From positions 2,750,009 through 2,814,008 of the forward strand of contig NZ_CM009578.1 in NCBI RefSeq assembly GCF_002993885.1: a stretch of DNA of 64,000 bases. The letters run 5' to 3'. Position numbers and translations under genes: made by a program. The first letter of the stretch is position 1; the number at the start of each line of letters is the position of its first letter. Below, in pieces: positions 18,072-26,535 of the stretch. Under the pieces are notes generated by a model. It saw nothing but the letters and a program-made list of their open reading frames with translations, was not told the DNA's origin and made no database searches. This stretch comes from Sphingopyxis lindanitolerans (GTDB lineage: Bacteria; Pseudomonadota; Alphaproteobacteria; Sphingomonadales; Sphingomonadaceae).

Positions 18072-18181
18072 TCCCCCTCCCGCTTGCGGGAGGGGTTAGG
18101 GGAGGGCCTGTTGACCCTTTGCAATGTTCGCAATATTCGGGACAGGCCCTCCCCCGGCCCCTCCCGCAAGCAGGAGGGGAG
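18072..18181. repeat. palindromic repeat between Rieske and FAD genes
   Basis: A 110-bp inverted repeat with ~39-base imperfect arms; the outer part is CCCTCCCGCTTGCGGGAGGG. It ends immediately before the FAD monooxygenase ATG, so it supplies that gene's leader (GGAGGGGAGA). In mRNA it would form a long stem between two genes of one presumed operon and could reduce downstream expression. Confidence 0.75.
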
Positions 18182-18182
18182 A

Positions 18183-19400
18183 ATGAGCGATCCACCAGTC
18201 ATCATCGTCGGCGGCGGCCCCGCGGGCATGGTCGCCGGGCTGCTCTTCGCGCGCGCCGGGGTGCCCGTCACCATCCTCGAAAAGCACGCCGATTTCCTGC
18301 GCGATTTTCGCGGCGACACCGTCCACCCCTCGACACTCGAACTGTTCCACGAGATCGGGCTGCTCGATGCGCTTCTGAAAGAACCGCACGCCAGGCTCGA
18401 CACGATGACGCTCAACCTGCTCGGCGGCCGCTATACGATCGCGACGATGAAGCATCTGCCCGTCGCGGCGCCCTTCGTCGCGATGATGCCGCAATGGGAT
18501 CTGCTCGATTTCATCGCCGGGCAGGGCCGGACATATCCGACCTTCGACCTTCGCATGTCGACCGAGGCGACCGGGCTGACCTTCGACGCCGCGAGCCGCG
18601 TCAGCGGGGTGACGCTGGCGAGCGGCGAAACATTGCCCGCGCGGCTCGTCATTGCCGCCGACGGGCGCCGCTCGGTGCTGCGCGGCGCCGCCGACCTGCC
18701 GCTCGACGATCTCGGCGCGCCGATGGACGTGCTGTGGTTCCGCATCCCCGTTCCCGCCGACAGGGCGACGTCGGAGGTTGCGCTCGGCACGATTGATCGG
18801 GAGGGGATGGTCGTCGCGATCCCGCGCGGCGACTATTGGCAATGCGCGCAGGTGATCGAAAAGGGTGGCTTCCCGGCGATCGAAGCGCGCGGGATCGCCG
18901 CCTTCCGCGACAATGTGGCGACGCTGGTTCCGGGGCTCGCCGCCGGCATCGACGCGATCCGGAGCTTTGACGACGTCAAATTGCTTTCGGTGGCACTCGA
19001 CCGCCTGACGCGCTGGTCGCGGCCGGGCCTGCTCGCGATCGGCGACGCGGCGCACGCGATGTCGCCGATCGGCGGGGTCGGGATCAACCTCGCGGTCCAG
19101 GACGCGGTCGCCGCCGCGAACATCCTCGCCGCGCCGCTCGCCGCCGGCGCCAACCCCGACCCGCTGCTGGCCAAGGTGCAGGACCGCCGGTGGAAACCGA
19201 CGACGCGGATGCAGGCGCTTCAGCGCTTCGCGCATCAGCGCGTCATCGAACCGATGCTGCGCGGCGAGATCACCCGCGTGCCGCTCGCCGTCCGCCTGCT
19301 CGACCGCATCCCGCTGCTCCGCCGCATTCCCGGCCGCATCCTCGGCCTCGGCTTCGGCCGCCAGCATGTCCAATCCCCGCTTGCGAAAGATTTTTCATGA
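18183..19400 (+). CDS. FAD-dependent monooxygenase
   Basis: A 405-residue flavoprotein hydroxylase of the p-hydroxybenzoate hydroxylase/UbiH type. FAD motifs are the N-terminal VIIVGGGPAGMVAG, the central AADGRRSVLR (DG motif), and LLAIGDAAHAMSPIGGVGIN (GD motif) near residues 280-300. The start is the ATG at 18183, right after the repeat; upstream extension runs only through the repeat. It overlaps the next gene by four bases (ATGA). It probably hydroxylates an intermediate of the same pathway as the Rieske enzyme; substrate unknown. Confidence 0.9.
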   Translation: MSDPPVIIVGGGPAGMVAGLLFARAGVPVTILEKHADFLRDFRGDTVHPSTLELFHEIGLLDALLKEPHARLDTMTLNLLGGRYTIATMKHLPVAAPFVAMMPQWDLLDFIAGQGRTYPTFDLRMSTEATGLTFDAASRVSGVTLASGETLPARLVIAADGRRSVLRGAADLPLDDLGAPMDVLWFRIPVPADRATSEVALGTIDREGMVVAIPRGDYWQCAQVIEKGGFPAIEARGIAAFRDNVATLVPGLAAGIDAIRSFDDVKLLSVALDRLTRWSRPGLLAIGDAAHAMSPIGGVGINLAVQDAVAAANILAAPLAAGANPDPLLAKVQDRRWKPTTRMQALQRFAHQRVIEPMLRGEITRVPLAVRLLDRIPLLRRIPGRILGLGFGRQHVQSPLAKDFS

Positions 19401-21016
19401 CCAAAGCCTATGACGCGCTGATCGTCGGCGCCGGCCACAACGGCCTCGTCTGCGCCTTCTATCTCGCGAAGGCGGGGCTGAAGGTGCGCATCCTTGAGGC
19501 GCGCGACGTCGTCGGCGGCGCCGCGGTGACCGAGGAATTCGCGCCGGGGTTCAGGAATTCGGTGGCGAGCTACACGGTCAGCCTGCTCCAGCCCAAGGTC
19601 ATCGCCGACATGAAACTCGCCGATCACGGCTATCGCGTCATCGAGCGGCCGATCAGCAATTTCCTGCCGCAGGAAGATGGCGGTTACCTGAAACTCGGCG
19701 GCGGGCTCGAACGCACCCAGGCCGAATTCCGCAAATTCTCGGCGCGCGATGCCGAGGTGCTGCCCGCCTATTATGACGCGCTCGAAAATGTCGCCGAACT
19801 GCTCCGCGACCTCGCGCTGCGCGTGCCGCCGAATGTCGGCGAGGGCCTGCGCACGCTGATCGACGGCGCGCGGCAGGGGCGGCGCTTCGCTGGCCTCAGC
19901 CTCGAACAGCAGCGCGACGTGCTCGACCTGTTCACCAAATCGGCGCGCACGATGCTCGATAGCTGGTTCGAGAGCGAGGCGGTCAAAGCCGCCTTCGGCT
20001 TCGACGCCGTCGTCGGCAATTATGCCAGCCCCGACACGCCGGGCAGCGCCTATGTCCTCCTCCACCATGTCTTTGGCGAAGTGAATGGCAAGAAGGGCGC
20101 GTGGGGCCACAGCGTCGGCGGCATGGGCAAGATCACCGAGATCATGGCGAAGGTCTGCCGCGACCTTGGCGTCGAGATCAGCCTCGAAAGCCCGGTCGAA
20201 AAGGTGCTGGTCGATGGCGGCAAGGCCGTGGGCGTGAAACTCGTCGGTGGTGAAGAAATCGCCGCCGCGCGCGTGATCGCCAATGTCGGCCCGAAATTGC
20301 TCTACGAACGGATGATGGACGCCAGCGATCTGCCGGCGGACTTCGCACGCCGCATCAAGGGCTTCAAGGCGGGCAGCGGGACTTTCCGCATGAACGTCGC
20401 GCTGTCGGAACTCCCCAAATTCACCTGCCTCCCGCATAATGAAAAGGATGGGCCCGGCGAGCATCACCAGTCGGGGATCATCCTCGCGCCGACGCTCGAC
20501 TATATGGACCGCGCGTTCCTCGATGCGAAGCAGCATGGCTGGTCGAAGGCGCCGATCGTCGAGATGCTGATCCCCTCGACCGTCGACGACAGCCTCGCTC
20601 CGCCGGGGAGCCATGTCGCCAGCCTCTTTTGCCAGCAATTCGCGCCCGAACTGCCGGGCGGCCGCGACTGGGACGATGAAGAAGGCGCCGCCGCCGACTG
20701 CATCATCGACACCGTCGAAAAGCATGCGCCGGGCTTCCGTGCCAGCATCATCGCGCAAACGCGCCTGTCGCCCAAGGGGCTTGAACGCAAGTTCGGCCTC
20801 GTCGGCGGCGATATCATGCACGGCAATATGAGCCTCGACCAGCTCTGGGCGGCGCGCCCCGTCCTCGGCAACGGCGGCTATCGCGGACCGGTCAAGGGCC
20901 TCTATATGTGCGGCGCGGGGACGCATCCCGGCGGCGGCGTTACCGGCGCGCCGGGGCATAATGCCGCGCAGGTGATCCTACGCGATCGGGGCCTTTTCGC
21001 GCCGCGCTGGCGCTGA
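19397..21016 (+). CDS. NAD(P)/FAD-dependent oxidoreductase, PYROXD2/phytoene-desaturase-like
   Basis: A 539-residue flavoprotein with the N-terminal dinucleotide fold ALIVGAGHNGLVCAFYLAKAG and a GGAAVTEE segment, as in the CrtI/PYROXD2 family. The C-terminal FAD motif is MCGAGTHPGGGVTGAPGHNAA. It has no carotenoid genes around it, so a role in phytoene desaturation is unlikely. It is translationally coupled to the FAD monooxygenase and is probably part of the same catabolic operon. Its 3' end overlaps the convergent permease gene by 39 bases. Confidence 0.88.
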   Translation: MTKAYDALIVGAGHNGLVCAFYLAKAGLKVRILEARDVVGGAAVTEEFAPGFRNSVASYTVSLLQPKVIADMKLADHGYRVIERPISNFLPQEDGGYLKLGGGLERTQAEFRKFSARDAEVLPAYYDALENVAELLRDLALRVPPNVGEGLRTLIDGARQGRRFAGLSLEQQRDVLDLFTKSARTMLDSWFESEAVKAAFGFDAVVGNYASPDTPGSAYVLLHHVFGEVNGKKGAWGHSVGGMGKITEIMAKVCRDLGVEISLESPVEKVLVDGGKAVGVKLVGGEEIAAARVIANVGPKLLYERMMDASDLPADFARRIKGFKAGSGTFRMNVALSELPKFTCLPHNEKDGPGEHHQSGIILAPTLDYMDRAFLDAKQHGWSKAPIVEMLIPSTVDDSLAPPGSHVASLFCQQFAPELPGGRDWDDEEGAAADCIIDTVEKHAPGFRASIIAQTRLSPKGLERKFGLVGGDIMHGNMSLDQLWAARPVLGNGGYRGPVKGLYMCGAGTHPGGGVTGAPGHNAAQVILRDRGLFAPRWR

Positions 21017-22288
21017 CATCCGCGTCCAGGCATAAAGCGGCAACCCCGCGACCATCAGGATCAGGCTCATCGCGCTGACCCCGATTCCTGCGCCCCACAG
21101 GGTCCAGACCGCATAGGCAAGCCCGATCATCGCGACCGCCATCGCGACGTGCAGCCGCAGCGCGGCGGCGGCGCAGGCGAGGTAGAGCCACAAGGTCACC
21201 GAGGTCGACAGCACCGCCATGAAGGTGAACATCTCGCTTGTCGACTTGCTGCTGTTGAGAAGGACGCAGGCGGTCGCGATCATGCTCGACAACAGCAAGG
21301 CGGCGGCGGGCGTCCCGTGGCGGTTCGTCCGGGCGAACCAGGCGGGCAGCAAACCCTGTTCGGCGAGCCGCGCCGGCTGTTCGGCCTGGATCAGCGTCCA
21401 GCCGTTGAGCGCGCCGAGCGCGCTGACCGCGGCAAAGGCGGCGATCCACACCGCGGGACCATGACCCCAATAGGTTTCGACGAACAGCGAGAAGGGCGCC
21501 TCCGATGTCGCGACCGCGGCGGCGGGCAGCATCAGCGCGATCGCCGAGCAGACGATCAGATAGAGGATGCCCGTCGCCAGTGTGCCGACGATCGTCGCGC
21601 GCGGGATGGTGACCGTCGGGTTCTTCACCTTGTCGGCGGCGACGCTCGCCGATTCAAAGCCGAGCAGCGCCCACAGGGTCAGGATCGCCGAACCGCTGAC
21701 CGCGGTGAACGACAGGCCCTCGGTGGGGAAGGGGGTGATCGTCACCGGCTCGCCGCGCCCGAAGGCGATCGGGATCAGGATGACGACGGTCAGCAGCGGG
21801 ATCAGCTTGATCAGCAGCGTGGCGACCTGGAAGCGCCCCGCCGCACGCGCGCCGCGCCAGTTGATCGCGGTGACCAGCCAGATCAGCGCGATGGTCGAGA
21901 TCGCCATATGGTCGCGCAGCGCGGGCATGAAAAGGCTGAGGAAGGACACGCTCGCCACCGCCAGCGTGACGTTTGCGGTCCACACCGATACCCAATAGGC
22001 CCAGCCGATCATGAAGCTGGGGACGCGCCCAAAGGCCAGTTCGACAAAGCCCGTCGGTCCGCTCGCCGCCGGAAAGGCGACGGTCAGCCGCGCGATGACG
22101 AAGGCGAGCGCGAGCGCGCCCGCGATGGTGATCGCCCAGCCCGCGACGCCGCTCCAGCCAAAGGGCGCGAGGCTCGCCGGGAGCAGGAACACCCCCGACC
22201 CGATCATATTGCCCATGACGAGCGCGATGCCCATCGCAAGGCCGAGTTTCTGGCCCGGCCCTCCGGCGTCGGTGCGCGTCGCCGTCAC
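20978..22288 (-). CDS. APC family amino acid/polyamine permease
   Basis: A 436-residue, about 12-TM permease. The TM1 motif MGNMIGSGVFLLPASLA and the TM6 GFESASVAADKVKNPTVTIPRA are typical of the AdiC/PotE arginine:agmatine or polyamine antiporter branch. The start is a GTG at 22288, five bases from the stop of the upstream TonB receptor gene, so the two appear cotranscribed: outer-membrane receptor plus inner-membrane permease. It converges on the oxidoreductase operon with a 39-base overlap of coding ends. Confidence 0.9.
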   Translation of the reverse strand: MTATRTDAGGPGQKLGLAMGIALVMGNMIGSGVFLLPASLAPFGWSGVAGWAITIAGALALAFVIARLTVAFPAASGPTGFVELAFGRVPSFMIGWAYWVSVWTANVTLAVASVSFLSLFMPALRDHMAISTIALIWLVTAINWRGARAAGRFQVATLLIKLIPLLTVVILIPIAFGRGEPVTITPFPTEGLSFTAVSGSAILTLWALLGFESASVAADKVKNPTVTIPRATIVGTLATGILYLIVCSAIALMLPAAAVATSEAPFSLFVETYWGHGPAVWIAAFAAVSALGALNGWTLIQAEQPARLAEQGLLPAWFARTNRHGTPAAALLLSSMIATACVLLNSSKSTSEMFTFMAVLSTSVTLWLYLACAAAALRLHVAMAVAMIGLAYAVWTLWGAGIGVSAMSLILMVAGLPLYAWTRMSAPARREKAPIA

Positions 22289-22292
22289 CCGA

Positions 22293-24791
22293 TCAGAACT
22301 TGGCGCCCAGCCGCGCTCCGATCGTCTGGGGCTGGTTCACCAATATCTGCACCCGCCCGTCGCATTGCCCGCAGTTGGAGAAGCGCGAGAGTTCGGCGCG
22401 CTCGTCAAAGGCATTTTGCAGGAACAGCTCGAAACTATAGTTGCTCCAGTCAAAGCCAAGCGCGAAATCGACCGTCGTCGATCCGCGTATCCGCCCCAGC
22501 GCGTCCGCCGTGGGGACGCGGATGTCGGGGGTGGCCGAACCGCGGTGCGCGATCACCGATTGAAAGTGCATCTCGCCCGGTCCGACCGGGAATTGATAGC
22601 GCAGCGTCGCATTGCCGTTGAATTTCGGCGTCACCGGCAACCGCGTGCCTTTTTCGGCAGCGATCGAATTGCCCGGATCGGTGCATTGATAGGTCGGATC
22701 GTCAATCTCGCACAGATTGTTGCGCGTCTTGGCGTCGGTATAGGAGGCTGCGGCGGCGATCGTCAGTCCCTCGACCGGCCGGATATTGATATCGGCTTCG
22801 ATCCCCTTGATCCGGGCGTTCGGGCCATTGTGAATCTCGGTAAAGCTGTTCTCGCCCAGGAAGGAGAATTGGAAGCGCTTCCAGTCCTGCAGATAGATGG
22901 CGGCGTTCAGCCGGACCCTGCCGTCGGCCAGCGTGGTCTTCAGCCCCAATTCATAATTGGTGAGGAAATCGGCGGCATAGGGCGGAATCGTCCCGCGCCG
23001 GTTGATCCCGCCGGGACGGAAACCGCGCGACCAGGTCGCATAGGCAAGAATGTCCTCGCTCGGCTTCCACGTCAGGTTCAGGCGGTGGGTGAAGCCGCTG
23101 TCCTTGGTGCGCTTGGGCACCAGCTTGCCGCCCACGAAATCGGCGAGGTTGGTGCAGGGACCGCCCTCCACCGTTGCCGGCAACAACGTGCCGCCCGGAT
23201 TGTCGCGCAATATCTCGCCGGTCGTGGTGTAACATCCCGCGACCCCGGTCCGCGAACTGCCCGCGGCATTATAGGGCGGGCCGTTCGGGTCGCGGCCAAA
23301 GCCGAAGAAGCCGATCAGGCTGTTGTCATATTTATAATAGCGGCCGCCGCCGGTCAGTGTGATCGTCGGCGTGATGTCGAAACTCGCTTCGCCGAACGCG
23401 GCATAGTCGCGATCGACGCGCTTTTGCTCGGTGAGCCACAGGGTGCCCGGATGGCCGTTGACCGACAGATTGTCGGCCAGGCCGGGGATCAGATAATCCT
23501 GATGAATATGGTTGCTCTGGCGCTGGTAGAACAGCCCGGCGACGACCCGAAAGCGTTCGTCCTGCGGCGACGCGATGCGCAGTTCCTGGCTCATCTTGCG
23601 GAAATGGTCGGTGCCGATGATATATTGCCGCGGGTCGATGGTGTTGCCGGCATTGTCCTGAATATAGAAATAATTGGCAAGGCCGCCCTGCGCTTCATAA
23701 AGCGTGTCATAAGCCTCGGCATAATCGGTATAATCGTTGATCTGATACGCCTTGCGGTCGAGATAGGCGCCCGCGTAAGTGATGTCGAAATTGCCGATCT
23801 TGCCTTCGATGGTCAGCGCCGCCTGGATGAATTTGTCGCTGCGCATGTCGGGGTAGAAGCGCTGGGTCTGCAAATCGCCGACCAGCGGATCCTGCGCGAA
23901 AGTGCCGTGGCTCTTCTGCTTCTGGAACAGCAGGGTCGGGGTGATCGTCCAATTATCGTCGAGATCGACCTTCAGCGCGGCGCGGCCGCCATAGATTTCG
24001 GCGTCGTTGAAATTCTTTTCGACGAAGGCGGCGTTGGTGACCGAGACGCCGTCCTTGATGCAGCCATCGATGTCGCCATTTCCGTCACGCGTGGGCGTGC
24101 CGCAAAAGGTCCGCGTTCCCGGCACATTGTCGATATAACCGGCGTCTTTCTGATACCAGCCGACAAAGCGCACCGCCGCCATCTCGCTGATCGGCGCGTT
24201 GAGCATGCCCTCCAGCCGGCCGCCCATGCCGCCATGCTTGATGCTGTTGATCTCGCCATCGACCCGGCCCTCGAAGCCCGACGGGTCGGGCTTGTTGGTG
24301 ATGATGCGGATCGTGCCCGCCTGCGACGAGGCGCCATAAAGCGTGCCCTGCGGCCCCGCGAGCGATTCGATGCGCGCAATGTCATAGATATGGACGTCGA
24401 GCGTCCCGCCGATCGTCGTGACCGGCTGTTCGTCGAGATAGACGCCGACGCTGGGCAGCGAGCCCGAATGGTTGCCGTCGCCGCCGCTCGCGACGCCGCG
24501 CATATAGACGGTGGTGACGCCCGGCTGGCTCGACTGGAAGGAAACGCTGGGCAGGAGCTTGGAAAAGTCCTGGAAATTCGCAACGTTCAGTTGGTCGAGT
24601 TTCTTGGTTCCCAACGCCTGGATGCTGATCGGAACATCCTGAAGATTTTCCTCGCGCTTCTGCGCGGTGACGACGATCTCGTCGTCATAATCGGTCTTTG
24701 GGGCCTGCTGGGCCAACGCCGCTCCCGATGACAGGATCGTCGAGGACAGTGAAATCAGCAGCAGCGCACGGCGTGAATCATGGACCCGCAT
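22293..24791 (-). CDS. TonB-dependent outer-membrane receptor
   Basis: An 832-residue receptor. The ATG at 24791 is preceded by AAGAGGAG and gives a signal peptide ending at AALAQ; the plug starts EIVVTAQKREENLQDVP, and SLAGPQGTLYGAS is the plug finger. The C-terminus is GARLGAKF, ending in the barrel Phe. Four cysteines in loop segments (for example NCGQCDG) are noticeable. It is followed directly by the APC permease and preceded by a TPR-sulfotransferase gene, so the three form a likely uptake unit. Confidence 0.93.
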   Translation of the reverse strand: MRVHDSRRALLLISLSSTILSSGAALAQQAPKTDYDDEIVVTAQKREENLQDVPISIQALGTKKLDQLNVANFQDFSKLLPSVSFQSSQPGVTTVYMRGVASGGDGNHSGSLPSVGVYLDEQPVTTIGGTLDVHIYDIARIESLAGPQGTLYGASSQAGTIRIITNKPDPSGFEGRVDGEINSIKHGGMGGRLEGMLNAPISEMAAVRFVGWYQKDAGYIDNVPGTRTFCGTPTRDGNGDIDGCIKDGVSVTNAAFVEKNFNDAEIYGGRAALKVDLDDNWTITPTLLFQKQKSHGTFAQDPLVGDLQTQRFYPDMRSDKFIQAALTIEGKIGNFDITYAGAYLDRKAYQINDYTDYAEAYDTLYEAQGGLANYFYIQDNAGNTIDPRQYIIGTDHFRKMSQELRIASPQDERFRVVAGLFYQRQSNHIHQDYLIPGLADNLSVNGHPGTLWLTEQKRVDRDYAAFGEASFDITPTITLTGGGRYYKYDNSLIGFFGFGRDPNGPPYNAAGSSRTGVAGCYTTTGEILRDNPGGTLLPATVEGGPCTNLADFVGGKLVPKRTKDSGFTHRLNLTWKPSEDILAYATWSRGFRPGGINRRGTIPPYAADFLTNYELGLKTTLADGRVRLNAAIYLQDWKRFQFSFLGENSFTEIHNGPNARIKGIEADINIRPVEGLTIAAAASYTDAKTRNNLCEIDDPTYQCTDPGNSIAAEKGTRLPVTPKFNGNATLRYQFPVGPGEMHFQSVIAHRGSATPDIRVPTADALGRIRGSTTVDFALGFDWSNYSFELFLQNAFDERAELSRFSNCGQCDGRVQILVNQPQTIGARLGAKF

Positions 24792-24937
24792 AAACAGCTC
24801 CTCTTGCCCTTTTTGTCGCCGTCTGTGCGGCGCGAGGGAGAGGTGTCGCATCTTTCGCGCGATCGTCAATCGGGCATGTGAAATCGGCCGGTCCCGACGA
24901 CCGATTCGCGATCACTATGACAAAATTGCAACAGGGC

Positions 24938-26533
24938 TCAGCTAGGCGCCGGATAGTCGGCCAGCACCGGCCCCAGCGCCTCGACGAGCGGCCCGAGCCA
25001 CGGCTCCATCGCGCGCCATTGGTCCACACCGTCGCGGTTGACCGGCCGCCGCACCTGCTCCGAACTCGCGGTCCGCACCGCGCGGTCATTGGCGTGGAAA
25101 TCGAGGCAGGCGCGCTCGAACGGCAGGCCGAGCCACACCAGCATCGCGCGTACCTCGCTCTCCAGATCCGCGATCACCCGTTCGTGGAAGACGCGGTGGA
25201 CATGGCCCGGCGTCACCCGGTCGAAATGCGCCATCAGATCGACATAGTCGGCATAATAATGCCCCATGTCGGAAAGGTCGTAGCTGAACGCCTGTCCGCG
25301 CGCGAAATGCTGTTTGAAATTGGAAAAACAGCAATCCATCGGGTGGCGGCGCGCGTCGATGATCTTCGCGCCCGGCAGGATCAGCTTGATGAAGCCGACA
25401 TGCAGCCAGTTGTTCGGCAGCTTGTCGATAAAGAAGGGCTTGTCGCTTTTGCGCTGCACCTGCGTGTCGCGCAGATAATGTTCGCCAAGGTCGCGGGCCT
25501 GATCGGCCGACAGGCCGTCGACGCCGCCCATGCCGCGCGCCTTCGCATGGAGCTTGGGGATGTCGGGCAGTTCCATCGTGCCCTCGATCATCGAATGGCT
25601 CGACAGGATCTGCTCGATCAGTGTCGAGCCCGCGCGCGGCATGCCGATGATGAAGATCGGGTCTGGGGCGTCGGCGCCATGATCGCGGCGCGCACTGAAA
25701 AAGCCCGCCGTGTAGAGCGCTTTGGCATGATCGACCGCGGCGCGCGTCTGGTCCGCGTCATAGTCGAGCTGTGCGCGCCGCAATCGGTTGCCCTGGTCAT
25801 AATGGGCAAAGGCGCGCTCGGCCTGCTGCCGCTGCTCGTGCGCCTTGCCGAGCGCAAAATGCAGGTGAAAGCGATCTTCGGCGGTGATGTCGCCGCGGTT
25901 CAGCGCCCCGTCCATCGCCGACAGATCGGTATCGTCAAAGCGCAGCGTCTTCAGATTGGCGAGGCTCCACCACACTTCGCCGAGCGCGGGGTTCAGCGCC
26001 AGCGCCTGGCGATAGGCGGCGACGGCGTCGGCCTGGCGCCCGACCGTCTTGAGCATATGACCATAGGACATCCATATCTTCGGCTGTTTGCCAAAGCCTT
26101 GCAGCACCTGCTCATAAAGGAGGAGCGCTTCGTCGAACTCGCCGACGCGGCCGAGCGCGGCGGCTTTCAGATTGGCGTTGCCCGGATTGCCCGGATCGGC
26201 CTGTTGCAGCGTGTCGAGCTCGACGATCGCTTCGGCCGATCGCCCCTGGCGATGCAGGATGGTGGCGAGGTTCGATCGCGCGGCGAGAAAGCTGGGCGCG
26301 AGTTCGAGCGCCCGGCGCAGCAGCGCCTCGGCATCGCGATAGCGTTCGATCCGCGCCGCCAGTTCGGCGAGCATGCGGATCGCCGCAACGTCGAACGGAT
26401 CGCGCTTCAGATGCGCCTTCAGCACGGGCTCGGCGTCGTGAAGCCGTCCCTCGGCCAGTGCGAGCGCCGCCGCCATCAAGTCCGGGTTGCGGATTCCCCG
26501 ATCGATCGACCGTTGCGCCGGGTCCGCCGCCAT
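24938..26533 (-). CDS. TPR-containing sulfotransferase family protein
   Basis: A 531-residue two-domain protein. Residues ~20-260 hold tetratricopeptide-like repeats (for example AEALLRRALELAPSFLAARSNLA, AVAAYRQALALNPALGEVW). The C-terminal half is a sulfotransferase-fold domain with the 5'-phosphosulfate loop FIIGMPRAGSTLIEQIL at about residues 292-308 and the later IIDARRHPMDCCFSNF as the 3'-phosphate motif. Such proteins sit next to TonB receptors in many sphingomonads; here the receptor gene starts about 150 bases downstream. The acceptor is unknown. The next gene upstream ends two bases before its start. Confidence 0.9.
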   Translation of the reverse strand: MAADPAQRSIDRGIRNPDLMAAALALAEGRLHDAEPVLKAHLKRDPFDVAAIRMLAELAARIERYRDAEALLRRALELAPSFLAARSNLATILHRQGRSAEAIVELDTLQQADPGNPGNANLKAAALGRVGEFDEALLLYEQVLQGFGKQPKIWMSYGHMLKTVGRQADAVAAYRQALALNPALGEVWWSLANLKTLRFDDTDLSAMDGALNRGDITAEDRFHLHFALGKAHEQRQQAERAFAHYDQGNRLRRAQLDYDADQTRAAVDHAKALYTAGFFSARRDHGADAPDPIFIIGMPRAGSTLIEQILSSHSMIEGTMELPDIPKLHAKARGMGGVDGLSADQARDLGEHYLRDTQVQRKSDKPFFIDKLPNNWLHVGFIKLILPGAKIIDARRHPMDCCFSNFKQHFARGQAFSYDLSDMGHYYADYVDLMAHFDRVTPGHVHRVFHERVIADLESEVRAMLVWLGLPFERACLDFHANDRAVRTASSEQVRRPVNRDGVDQWRAMEPWLGPLVEALGPVLADYPAPS

Positions 26534-26535
26534 CC

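Noticed and set aside
19397..21016. Phytoene desaturase (crtI) of carotenoid synthesis
   Set aside because: Family resemblance only; no crtB, crtY or other carotenoid genes nearby, and the sequence is closer to PYROXD2-type oxidoreductases.
22011..24731. A 906-codon plus-strand frame opposite the second TonB receptor
   Set aside because: Antisense to a receptor with clear signal peptide, TonB box and plug motifs; the frame has no domain of its own.
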